Of a stretch of DNA of 64,000 bases, positions 1 through 8,336 are shown piece by piece (the first letter of the stretch is position 1; each line of letters opens with the position of its first letter). The position numbers and the translations under genes are program-made. The stretch comes from Chitinophaga sp. YR573 (lineage in GTDB: Bacteria; Bacteroidota; Bacteroidia; Chitinophagales; Chitinophagaceae). Below the pieces are notes generated by a model. It did no database searches. It was not told where the DNA came from and saw nothing but the letters and a program-made list of their open reading frames with translations. The stretch covers positions 2,931,199-2,995,198 of the forward strand of contig NZ_FOJF01000001.1 of assembly GCF_900110995.1 (NCBI RefSeq), in the 5' to 3' direction.

Positions 1-65
1 TACTAGCTTGTATCCTGGGTGATGTAGTACCCCTATCTTGATAAGCACATTAAATAAAAATGTAT

Positions 66-103
66 TGGAAACTTTTGTAGTTTAAAAAGTTTCCATAGTT
101 TTG
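66..103 (+). promoter_or_regulatory. TetR-operon promoter with palindromic operator
   Basis: A perfect 11-bp inverted repeat, TGGAAACTTTT (66-76) and AAAAGTTTCCA (85-95), is separated by 8 bases. It lies directly upstream of TAGTTTTG (96-103), an exact match to the Bacteroidetes -7 box TAnnTTTG. TTTG at 74-77 is 18 bases upstream and fits the -33 box, so the palindrome covers the whole spacer. TetR repressors usually bind such symmetric sites and autoregulate, so this is the likely operator of the downstream regulator and efflux genes. The operator role is inferred. Confidence 0.65.
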
Positions 104-207
104 CCCCGAGCATAGCAAATCTGTGAAACCGCCAGACTGGAAAACCTACGAACCATCCAACTGACTGGAAATGAGCCTGTACTGAAAAACTATCTTATAC
201 ACTCAAA

Positions 208-825
208 ATGGAAATGCAGGAACGGATTCTCGACACCTCATTTGGTTTGTTCCGTCAATACGGAACAAGGTCCATTACTATGGATGATATCGCCCAGAAA
301 ATGGGAGCGTCTAAAAAGACTCTCTATGCCCATTTCGCCGATAAAGACGAACTGGTGATGAATGCGATAGCCCGTTACCTGACTCAAATGGATGCACAAT
401 CCAATGAAAACCAGCAACAAGCCGGTGATGCAATTGATGAAATGTTCCGGGTAATGCAGATGCTGGACGAATGTTTCCGGTATATGAACCCTATCATACT
501 GTTTGATCTGCAACGCTTTCACGCCCGTGCATTCCAGGTATTCCAGGATTATAAGAACGGCCCGCTGCAACTCACCATCAGACAAAACCTGGAACGGGGT
601 ATCAGTGAAGGACTATACCGTCCGGAACTGGATGTAGATGTGATGACACAATACCGCATAGCTGCTACTATGATATGCTTCCAGCCCGACTTATTTCCTG
701 CGGCAAAATATGAAATGGGTAAAGTGCAGCTCCTGTTGCTGGAACATTACCTGTATGGGGTAGTATCTGAAGAAGGATATAAACGTATAGGAGAATACAG
801 AAAAACAACCACTGCTAATAAATGA
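208..825 (+). CDS. TetR/AcrR family transcriptional regulator
   Basis: This 205-residue protein has the TetR layout. The N-terminal helix-turn-helix runs over about residues 15-50 and includes the motif ITMDDIAQKMGASKKTLYAH. The helical C-terminal ligand-binding part shows no close family signature. Family members repress neighbouring efflux genes until an inducer binds. Its stop overlaps the start of the TolC-like gene by 4 bases (ATGA), so it is the first gene of an efflux operon. A palindrome over the promoter at 66-103 suggests autoregulation. The inducer cannot be told from sequence. The family call is firm and the operon-repressor role is inferred. Confidence 0.9.
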   Translation: MEMQERILDTSFGLFRQYGTRSITMDDIAQKMGASKKTLYAHFADKDELVMNAIARYLTQMDAQSNENQQQAGDAIDEMFRVMQMLDECFRYMNPIILFDLQRFHARAFQVFQDYKNGPLQLTIRQNLERGISEGLYRPELDVDVMTQYRIAATMICFQPDLFPAAKYEMGKVQLLLLEHYLYGVVSEEGYKRIGEYRKTTTANK

Positions 826-2171
826 CCTTTATGAGACTAAAAATCACAGTTTTACTGTTGATGATCAACCTACACGGGATGGCACAGCAGCCTGCGAAGC
901 AGGACGTGCTGCCGCTATCCGCCAAACAGGCAGTGGACTATGCACTGGCCAATCAGGCAACTGTACGCACCGCTAAACTGGACCAACTGATTCAACTGGC
1001 TAAAAACAAAGAAGTAAGCGGACTGGCCCTGCCCAATGTAGCCGGTTCTGGTTCCTTCCAGCACAATCCTATCGTTCAGAAACAACTGATCGATGCCTCC
1101 AACTTTTCTGATAGTGTTCCCAAAGGAACACTGGTCCCTTTTTCATTCGGACTAAAATTCAATGCAGTAGGAGAAATAAAAGTAAACCAGGTACTATTCG
1201 ACCCCAGCGTTCTCGTAGCGCTGCAGGCACGTAAAACCCTGGAAGACCTCTCTACCCGCACAGTTCAGAAAGCTGAGATAGATGTAAAGGTAAGTGTGTA
1301 CAAATCTTACTACAATGTACTCTCCGCCCGTAAAGCATTGCAGTTCCTCACCGGGAATATTGCAACGCTGGAAAAACTGCTGAGTGATACAAAAGAAACG
1401 TATAAAAACGGACTGGTTGAAAAACTGGATGTAGACAGATTAACGGTACAGCTAACCAACCTGCAGACAGAAGAAACCAAACTCCGCAACCTGAATGAAG
1501 TAGGCGTTGCTGCCCTCAAATACCAGATGGGCATGTCTATGCAGCAGGAAATTGAATTGACCGATACGTTATCTACTGCAGAAATAAAATCAGCAGTGGT
1601 AGTAGAAAACTTCGACTATTCCCAGCGCATAGAATACCAATTACTGCAAACACAGAAACGGGCATACGAATTTGATCTGAAAAGATATAAATTCAATGCA
1701 TACCCTACACTGTCCCTGTTTGGTACAGGTGGTATGAGTCGCGCCAGCGATCAGTTCAACTACTTCAACACCGCCACCTGGTACGGATATGTTGGTTATG
1801 GTGTAAACCTGTCATTGCCTATCTATGCAGGTTCCCAGCGCAGACGTAAAGTAGACCAGGCTTTCCTGGAAGTAAAGAAAGCAGAAGTAAAGATAGAAGA
1901 TGCGAAACTGGGTATAGACCTGGAACGTTCTCAGTCTTCTTCCAATCTGCGTAATAACATCCTTACACTGGATGCTCAGGAAAGCAATATGAAACTGGCG
2001 CAGGAAGTACACAACATGACACAGATCAAATACAGAGAAGGCGTAGGTTCCAGCCTTGAAATGAGTACGGCAGAAAATGACCTGCTCACAGCTCAGAACA
2101 ACTATTTCTCTGCCCTGTATAATGCTGTTGTTGCAAAAGTAGATTACCTGAAAGCAAACGGCAAACTGTAA
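822..2171 (+). CDS. TolC family outer membrane efflux protein
   Basis: This 449-residue protein is the outer membrane channel of a tripartite pump. A signal peptide (MRLKITVLLLMINLHGMAQQ, using the second Met) is followed by two TolC repeat halves rich in long helices. Examples are the stretch near residues 185-225 and the C-terminal NNILTLDAQESNMKLAQEVH region. The 822 start gives an ATGA overlap with the TetR gene. The ATG at 831 gives a cleaner signal peptide and may be the real start. The adaptor and pump genes follow at once, so the three products should form one trans-envelope complex. Confidence 0.9.
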   Translation: MTFMRLKITVLLLMINLHGMAQQPAKQDVLPLSAKQAVDYALANQATVRTAKLDQLIQLAKNKEVSGLALPNVAGSGSFQHNPIVQKQLIDASNFSDSVPKGTLVPFSFGLKFNAVGEIKVNQVLFDPSVLVALQARKTLEDLSTRTVQKAEIDVKVSVYKSYYNVLSARKALQFLTGNIATLEKLLSDTKETYKNGLVEKLDVDRLTVQLTNLQTEETKLRNLNEVGVAALKYQMGMSMQQEIELTDTLSTAEIKSAVVVENFDYSQRIEYQLLQTQKRAYEFDLKRYKFNAYPTLSLFGTGGMSRASDQFNYFNTATWYGYVGYGVNLSLPIYAGSQRRRKVDQAFLEVKKAEVKIEDAKLGIDLERSQSSSNLRNNILTLDAQESNMKLAQEVHNMTQIKYREGVGSSLEMSTAENDLLTAQNNYFSALYNAVVAKVDYLKANGKL

Positions 2172-2204
2172 AAACCAACATCGATCATCCTTAACTAGAA
2201 CTAT

Positions 2205-3299
2205 ATGTTAAAAAGATATTTCCCTGCTTTGCTGATCATTACATTCTTCGTGGCTTGCGGCGGCGAGGTTACCAAAGAAGAGCAGCTGAAAAAGAAGAAA
2301 GAGGAAAAGGCTAAACTGGAAACAGAAATTGCTAAACTCGAAAAAGAAACCAGTAAAGCAGATACACTGAAGAAAAAGAAAACGGTGGTTATCAGCCCTG
2401 TACAGGATACCGTATTCGAACATTACATAGATGTACAGGGTAATGTAGACGCCCGTGAAAACGTGAACGTTTCTTCCCGTATCCCTGGTGTTATCACCGG
2501 CATCTTTGTGAAAGAAGGGCAGACCGTAAGTAAAGGTCAGGCACTGGCACAGGTAGATGATCAGATCATGAGATCCAACCAGGCAGAACTGTGTACACAA
2601 CTGGATCTGGCTAATACCTTATTCCTGAAGCAGCAAAACCTCTGGAACCAGAAAATAGGTTCTGAAGTACAATATCTGAATGCTAAAAATCAAAAAGAAA
2701 GCCTGGAAAGAAAGATGTCTACCCTGCAGGACCAGATGGGACAGGCAAGGATCATTTCCCCTATCAATGGTACTGTGGATGCGGTAATCTCTAAACTGGG
2801 AGACAATGCAGCTCCGGGTTCTACGTCTTTCCGTGTAGTGAATAACTCTAACCTGAGAATACTCGCAAACATAGCAGAAGCTTATTCCGGTAAAGTGAAA
2901 ACAGGAGATGTGGTAGTGCTGAACTTCCCTGATATCGATAAACAGGTCCGTACCAAAATAGGGTTTGCTGCAAGAGTGATCGATCCGTTAAGCCGTACCA
3001 TTAAAGTAGAAGTACCGCTGCAACCAGATCCTGCATTACGTCCGAACATGATGGCACAGATTAAAATTATCGATTACAGTAAGTCCAAAGCGATAGTGAT
3101 ACCAGTGAATGTAATCCAGTATTCTTTAGGTAAACCTTATGTGATTATTGCACAAAATGGTATGGCAAAAAGAAGAGAAATAGAACTGGGACATACTTAC
3201 AATGATAAAGCAGAAATCAAGAGTGGCTTACAGGCAGGTGAAAACATTGTAACTATCGGTTACCAGGGATTGAATGATAATGACCTGATCCAGCAATAA
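2205..3299 (+). CDS. RND efflux periplasmic adaptor (HlyD/MFP family lipoprotein)
   Basis: The protein has 364 residues. The N-terminus has a lipobox (FFVACGG, Cys at residue 18), so it is probably a lipoprotein. A highly charged Lys/Glu coiled-coil-like stretch covers residues 24-60. The barrel/lipoyl half-motif VSSRIPGVITGIFVKEGQTV (about 90-109) and the later half near ARIISPINGTVDAV mark a membrane fusion protein with a helical hairpin between them. It links the TolC-like channel to the RND pump encoded 17 bases downstream. The polar coiled-coil extension before the first barrel strand is somewhat longer than usual. Confidence 0.92.
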   Translation: MLKRYFPALLIITFFVACGGEVTKEEQLKKKKEEKAKLETEIAKLEKETSKADTLKKKKTVVISPVQDTVFEHYIDVQGNVDARENVNVSSRIPGVITGIFVKEGQTVSKGQALAQVDDQIMRSNQAELCTQLDLANTLFLKQQNLWNQKIGSEVQYLNAKNQKESLERKMSTLQDQMGQARIISPINGTVDAVISKLGDNAAPGSTSFRVVNNSNLRILANIAEAYSGKVKTGDVVVLNFPDIDKQVRTKIGFAARVIDPLSRTIKVEVPLQPDPALRPNMMAQIKIIDYSKSKAIVIPVNVIQYSLGKPYVIIAQNGMAKRREIELGHTYNDKAEIKSGLQAGENIVTIGYQGLNDNDLIQQ

Positions 3300-3316
3300 T
3301 AATTAAAACAAGGTTT

Positions 3317-6300
3317 ATGCAAGATAATCTGAATAAAGAATTTAAACCTACCAGCTGGTCGATCGATAATAAGGTGAGTATTTATGTCGCCACCATTATC
3401 ATCGCATTTGCAGGTATCATGTCATATCAGAGCCTGCCGAAGGAACAGTTTCCTGAAGTAGTATTCCCTCAGTTTTATATCAGCACTATCTATAATGGTA
3501 CTTCTCCGGAAGACATGGAAACGCTGGTAACAAAACCTATAGAAAAACAACTGGGTGGTATCTCCGGTGTGAAGTCTATCAAAAGTACTTCCATGCAGGA
3601 TTACTCTGCCATCACCATAGAATTTGATGCCAGTGAAAATATGGATGCCGCCAGGCAGGAAGTACGGCAGAAAGTGGATGATGCAAAGAAAGACCTGCCC
3701 AATAATCTTACACAGGAACCACAGATCATTAAGATAGATGTATCGCAGATACCTATTATGAACGTGAACCTGTCCGGTGATTTCGACCTGCAAACACTGA
3801 AAAAGTATGCAGATGAAATGCAGGACCGTATAGAAGCATTGAATGAAATTACCCGTGTGGATATTGTGGGTGCATTGGACCGTGAAATACAGATCAACGT
3901 TGATAAGTATAAGATGGAAGCTGCACAGGTGAGCTTTGATGATATCGGAAATGCAATTGCCGCAGAGAACAGGACAATCTCTGGTGGTCTTGTATCTATG
4001 GATGGTCAGAAGCGTACGCTGAGTGTGAAGGGTGAGTATAAAGATGCCAGCAAGATTAAAAACATTGTTATCCGTGGACAATCAGGTGCCATTGTATATC
4101 TGCGTGATATCGCAGATGTGGTAGATGGTTTTGAAGAGCAGGAGAGTTATGCACGTTTGAATGGTAAGAATGTAATCACGCTGAACGTTATTAAACAAAG
4201 TGGCAAGAACCTGATTGATGCATCTGATAAGATCCGTAAGATCATTACAGATATGCAGAAGGATTATCTGCCTGCCGGACTGGATGTAAAAATTACAGCG
4301 GATCAGTCGGATAAAACACGTGTAACATTACATGATCTGATCAACACCATTATCATTGGTTTCCTGTTGGTAACATTAATTCTGATGTTCTTCATGGGAG
4401 CTATCAATGCGATCTTCGTTGCATTGTCCGTACCTATCTCCATGTTCATCGCATTCCTGCTGATGCCTGCATATGGTTTCACATTGAATATGATGGTACT
4501 GTTCTCTTTCTTATTAGCATTGGGAATAGTAGTGGATGATGCGATTGTGGTGATAGAAAACGTACATAGAATTTTTTACTCACGCAAAGATCTTGGTATT
4601 GTCAAAGCCGCCAAGATGGCGGCAGGAGAGGTGTTCCTGCCGGTGTTCTCCGGTACGCTGACGGTACTGGCTCCGTTCGTACCATTGCTTTTCTGGCCTG
4701 GTATCATTGGTAGCTTCATGTTCTTCCTGCCGGTAACGTTGATCACTACACTGGGAGCATCACTGATAGTAGCTTATATTATCAACCCGGTATTTGCAGT
4801 AGACTTCATGGACCGTCATGAAGGAGAAGCACATCCAAAACCAACATTCGACAAGAAATTTGCTTTCCTCACCGCCGTATTTATGGTAATTACAATAGGA
4901 GGATATGCAGTGGGTGGTGCAGGAGCAGGTAACTTCGTTGTATTTGTTTATCTCATGATAGTGCTGGAGCGTTTCTGGTTAGGTGGTGTAGCCCGCCGTT
5001 TCCAGAGTAACCTGTGGCCAAGGGTACAGGAGCGTTACAAGCGTGTATTGAAATGGTGTCTGATAGGATGGCGTCCCATATGGATAGTGTTAGGTACATT
5101 CTGTCTGCTCATCTTTAGTATCATGTTAACAGCCATCCGTAATCCAAAGGTGGTATTCTTCCCTGAAGCAGATCCTAACTTCATCTATGCTTACATAGAG
5201 TTGCCAATGGGTACAGATCAGAAATACACAGATTCTGTTACACATATTATAGAACAAAGGATTACAAAAGTGATGGGAGAAAATAATCCTATCGTGGAAT
5301 CTATTATCTCCAACGTAGCTGTAGGTGCAGGTGATCCTTCACAGATGGATATGAGTGTGCAGCCGCACAAAGGAAAGGTAACAGTGGCCTTTGTGGAATT
5401 TGGCAAACGTAATGGTGTTTCTTCCAAACAGTACCTGAATAAGATCAGGGCTGCCGCAAAAGGAATTCCCGGGGCAGATATTACTGTTGAACAGGAACAG
5501 GGAGGCCCTCCAACAGGTAAGCCAATCAACATAGAAATTTCCGGTGATGAATTTGAGGAGTTAACATCAGGAGCAGATAAACTGAAACGTTACCTGGATT
5601 CTTTACAGATAGCCGGTGTGGAAGAACTGAAAACGGATTTCCAGAGTAATAAACCGGAGATCCTGGTGAACATAGACAGGGAAAGAGCTAACCGTGAAGG
5701 TATTTCTACCACTACTATCGGTATGGCATTACGTACCGCATTGTATGGACAGGAAGTATCCAAGTTCCGTGATCCGGAAGATGATTACCCGGTGATGGTT
5801 CGTTTTAAAGAGAATGAGCGGAACAATATCAATACGCTGATGAACCTGAATCTTGTTTACCGCGATATGACGATGGGTGGCGCTATACGCCAGGTACCAT
5901 TGTCGGCTGTAGCAGATATTAAGTATTCCAATACATATGCAAGTATCAAACGTATAGATCAGAAACGTGTTATTACGCTTTATTCCAATGTACTCACTGG
6001 GTACAATGCAAATGAGGTAGTGGCCCAGATTCAAACAGCTATGCAGGACTTCCCTAAGCCGCCGGGAACATCTATCAAGATGACGGGAGAGCAGGAAGAC
6101 CAGGCAGAAACTTCCAACTTCCTGATGATGGCGATGGTAGGTGCATTTGGACTGATCCTGATGATCATGGTAACCCAGTTCAATTCTATCGGAAGGCCGC
6201 TTATCATTTTCATGGAAATATTGTTCAGTATCATCGGGGTATTCCTTGGGTTCTCGATTTTCGGTATGGACATTTCTATTGTAATGACAGGGGTGGGAAT

Positions 6301-6829
6301 CATGGCCCTGGCCGGTATTGTGGTACGTAACGGTATTGTATTGGTAGAGTTTACGGACCTGCTGGTAAAGCAAAAGACACCGGTATACGAAGCCGTGGTA
6401 GAAGCCGGAAGAACACGTATGACGCCGGTATTGTTAACAGCTATTGCGGCTATTCTTGGTCTGATACCACTGGCAGTAGGCTTTAACATTGACTTTGCCG
6501 GGTTGTTCTCCTCTTTTGAACCGCATATTTACTTTGGTGGAGATAATGTGGCATTCTGGGGGCCGCTGGCCTGGACGATGGTATACGGGTTAGTTTTTGC
6601 CACTTTCCTTACGTTGATCCTGGTACCGGTGATGTATGCCATGAACAAGCGATCTATCGATGCTCTGGACATGATGGGGTGGCCGCGTGTACTAAAATAT
6701 GTACCGTTCACGGTATTGATATTGAAGATTACGATGAGTGGTGAAGACCTGAAGAAGCTCCATGATCCTGCTTATACATCTCCAAAGCCTTATAATTTCT
6801 TTGAAGATGAGGAGGAAAAAACGCATTAA
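3317..6829 (+). CDS. Efflux RND transporter permease (AcrB/MdtB-like)
   Basis: This 1170-residue inner membrane pump is driven by proton flux. The first membrane helix lies at about residues 19-38. It is followed by the first periplasmic pore domain and a cluster of helices at about 340-500. The helix-4 motif GIVVDDAIVVIENV carries adjacent acidic residues D407 and D408, which match the proton-relay pair of AcrB in number and context. A second periplasmic half and second helix cluster (about 940-1110) complete the duplicated fold. It is longer than AcrB (about 1050) owing to extra sequence around residues 500-560 and at the C-terminus. Substrates cannot be predicted. A terminator follows at 6895. 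Confidence 0.95.
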   Translation: MQDNLNKEFKPTSWSIDNKVSIYVATIIIAFAGIMSYQSLPKEQFPEVVFPQFYISTIYNGTSPEDMETLVTKPIEKQLGGISGVKSIKSTSMQDYSAITIEFDASENMDAARQEVRQKVDDAKKDLPNNLTQEPQIIKIDVSQIPIMNVNLSGDFDLQTLKKYADEMQDRIEALNEITRVDIVGALDREIQINVDKYKMEAAQVSFDDIGNAIAAENRTISGGLVSMDGQKRTLSVKGEYKDASKIKNIVIRGQSGAIVYLRDIADVVDGFEEQESYARLNGKNVITLNVIKQSGKNLIDASDKIRKIITDMQKDYLPAGLDVKITADQSDKTRVTLHDLINTIIIGFLLVTLILMFFMGAINAIFVALSVPISMFIAFLLMPAYGFTLNMMVLFSFLLALGIVVDDAIVVIENVHRIFYSRKDLGIVKAAKMAAGEVFLPVFSGTLTVLAPFVPLLFWPGIIGSFMFFLPVTLITTLGASLIVAYIINPVFAVDFMDRHEGEAHPKPTFDKKFAFLTAVFMVITIGGYAVGGAGAGNFVVFVYLMIVLERFWLGGVARRFQSNLWPRVQERYKRVLKWCLIGWRPIWIVLGTFCLLIFSIMLTAIRNPKVVFFPEADPNFIYAYIELPMGTDQKYTDSVTHIIEQRITKVMGENNPIVESIISNVAVGAGDPSQMDMSVQPHKGKVTVAFVEFGKRNGVSSKQYLNKIRAAAKGIPGADITVEQEQGGPPTGKPINIEISGDEFEELTSGADKLKRYLDSLQIAGVEELKTDFQSNKPEILVNIDRERANREGISTTTIGMALRTALYGQEVSKFRDPEDDYPVMVRFKENERNNINTLMNLNLVYRDMTMGGAIRQVPLSAVADIKYSNTYASIKRIDQKRVITLYSNVLTGYNANEVVAQIQTAMQDFPKPPGTSIKMTGEQEDQAETSNFLMMAMVGAFGLILMIMVTQFNSIGRPLIIFMEILFSIIGVFLGFSIFGMDISIVMTGVGIMALAGIVVRNGIVLVEFTDLLVKQKTPVYEAVVEAGRTRMTPVLLTAIAAILGLIPLAVGFNIDFAGLFSSFEPHIYFGGDNVAFWGPLAWTMVYGLVFATFLTLILVPVMYAMNKRSIDALDMMGWPRVLKYVPFTVLILKITMSGEDLKKLHDPAYTSPKPYNFFEDEEEKTH

Positions 6830-6894
6830 ATGTTATAACACAAATGTTTTAGTCGATACACGTACAGTGTAACAGTTGTAGGTTTAAACAGATA

Positions 6895-6920
6895 CCGCTC
6901 CGAATCTTCGGAGCGGTTTT
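6895..6920 (+). terminator. Rho-independent terminator of the efflux operon
   Basis: A perfect stem CCGCTCCGAA / TTCGGAGCGG with a 2-base loop spans 6895-6916 and is followed by a run of T. It lies about 65 bases after the RND permease stop and closes the operon. Confidence 0.85.
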
Positions 6921-6967
6921 TTTTTGCCCTTAACAAACTTTAACAATTAACTGCTGTCTCAATTACT

Positions 6968-6975
6968 TATTTTTG
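6968..6975 (+). promoter_or_regulatory. Probable -7 box for kynU
   Basis: TATTTTTG matches TAnnTTTG exactly and predicts a start of transcription about 80 bases before the kynureninase ATG. No clear TTG -33 box lies 19-21 bases upstream, so the site is provisional. Confidence 0.4.
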
Positions 6976-7060
6976 ATAAAGAAACCGGCCATTAGACGTT
7001 AACCTGTATAAATGTGAACAAGAGAGAAACCGGATAGGAAGAACCAGAATAGAGACAGTT

Positions 7061-8326
7061 ATGTTTGAGGTATCAAAGGCGTTTGCTGAGGAACAGGATC
7101 AAAAAGACACTTTAGCCCCATTTAGGGAGCAGTTTTATTTTCCTCAGCGGAATGGAAAGAATGCTATATATTTTTGCGGTAACTCATTGGGTTTGCAGCC
7201 CAGGAATGTAAAAGCAGCGATAGATCAGGAATTATATGATTGGCAGCAATGCGCTGTAGAGGGATATTGGGGAGCAAAGAACCCCTGGTTATATTATCAG
7301 CAATATTGCAGCCGGCCACTTACGGAGATATTAGGAGCAAGCCAGGATGAGTTGTCAGTGATGAATACGCTCACGGTTAATCTTCATTTAATGATGATGA
7401 GTTTTTACCGGCCAACAAAACAGCGATTTAAAGTGTTAATGGAAGCGGGAGCATTCCCCAGTGATCAGTACGCTGTTGAAACTCAGGTAAAACTGCATGG
7501 GTTAGACCCTGCAGAGGCGATCATAGAAGTATCACCGCGGCAGGGGGAACATTTGATCCGGGAGGAAGATATTTTTAGGATAATTGAAGAAGAAAGTAGT
7601 AGCTTAGCACTAATATTATTGGGGGGAATAAACTATTATACCGGCCAATTGTTTAATATGCAGTCCATTACGGACGTGGCTCATAAAGCAGGAGCCTTAG
7701 TCGGGTTCGACCTGGCACACGTAGTAGGAAACGTACCTGTGAAGTTACACGACTGGAAAGTTGATTTTGCCGTGTGGTGCTCATATAAGTATTTAAATGG
7801 AGGCCCCGGAGCTGTAGGTGGAGCATTTGTACATGAAAAACACGCCCGAAACCGAAACCAGCAACGCTTAGGCGGCTGGTGGGGCAACGAAGAAGCCACC
7901 CGTTTTAAAATGGAGAAGGGTTTTGAACCCAAAAGCCGTGCAGAAGGCTGGCAATTGAGCACGGCACAAGTATTTAACATGGTAGCACTAAAAGCCTCAT
8001 TGGAACTGTTTGAGTCCGCTGGTATGGCCGCTTTAAGAGATAAGAGCATTAAACTCACCAATTATCTTGAATTCCTGTTAAAACATATAGAAAACATAAA
8101 TTTTGAAATAATTACGCCTAAAAATTGTAAGGAACGTGGTGCACAGTTATCTTTGTTATTCCATGACAGAGGTAAAGATATCCAACAAAAGATGACGGAA
8201 GCTGGTTTAATTGTCGACTGGCGCGAACCCGGAGTAATACGGATATCACCGGCGCCCTTGTATAACTCTTATGGAGACGTATTTCATTTTTATGAAATAA
8301 TAGCTAATATTGATTCAAACGCTTAA
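7061..8326 (+). CDS. kynU: Kynureninase
   Basis: This 421-residue PLP enzyme cleaves L-kynurenine to anthranilate and alanine, or 3-hydroxykynurenine to 3-hydroxyanthranilate, in tryptophan breakdown. The fold-type I signature CSYKYLNGGPGAVGGAFVHE contains the expected PLP-binding lysine (K243). The upstream aspartate motif VGFDLAHVVGN and the N-terminal FCGNSLGLQP motif are typical of the family. Length is normal. No other kynurenine-pathway gene is visible in the window. The glycine-rich 2H phosphoesterase gene starts 10 bases downstream and may be cotranscribed. Confidence 0.95.
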   Translation: MFEVSKAFAEEQDQKDTLAPFREQFYFPQRNGKNAIYFCGNSLGLQPRNVKAAIDQELYDWQQCAVEGYWGAKNPWLYYQQYCSRPLTEILGASQDELSVMNTLTVNLHLMMMSFYRPTKQRFKVLMEAGAFPSDQYAVETQVKLHGLDPAEAIIEVSPRQGEHLIREEDIFRIIEEESSSLALILLGGINYYTGQLFNMQSITDVAHKAGALVGFDLAHVVGNVPVKLHDWKVDFAVWCSYKYLNGGPGAVGGAFVHEKHARNRNQQRLGGWWGNEEATRFKMEKGFEPKSRAEGWQLSTAQVFNMVALKASLELFESAGMAALRDKSIKLTNYLEFLLKHIENINFEIITPKNCKERGAQLSLLFHDRGKDIQQKMTEAGLIVDWREPGVIRISPAPLYNSYGDVFHFYEIIANIDSNA

Positions 8327-8336
8327 TTAAGGTAAG

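Noticed and set aside
3422..4081. 219-codon antisense frame under the RND permease gene
   Set aside because: It is a shadow of a strongly supported transporter gene and shows no recognisable domain or start signals.
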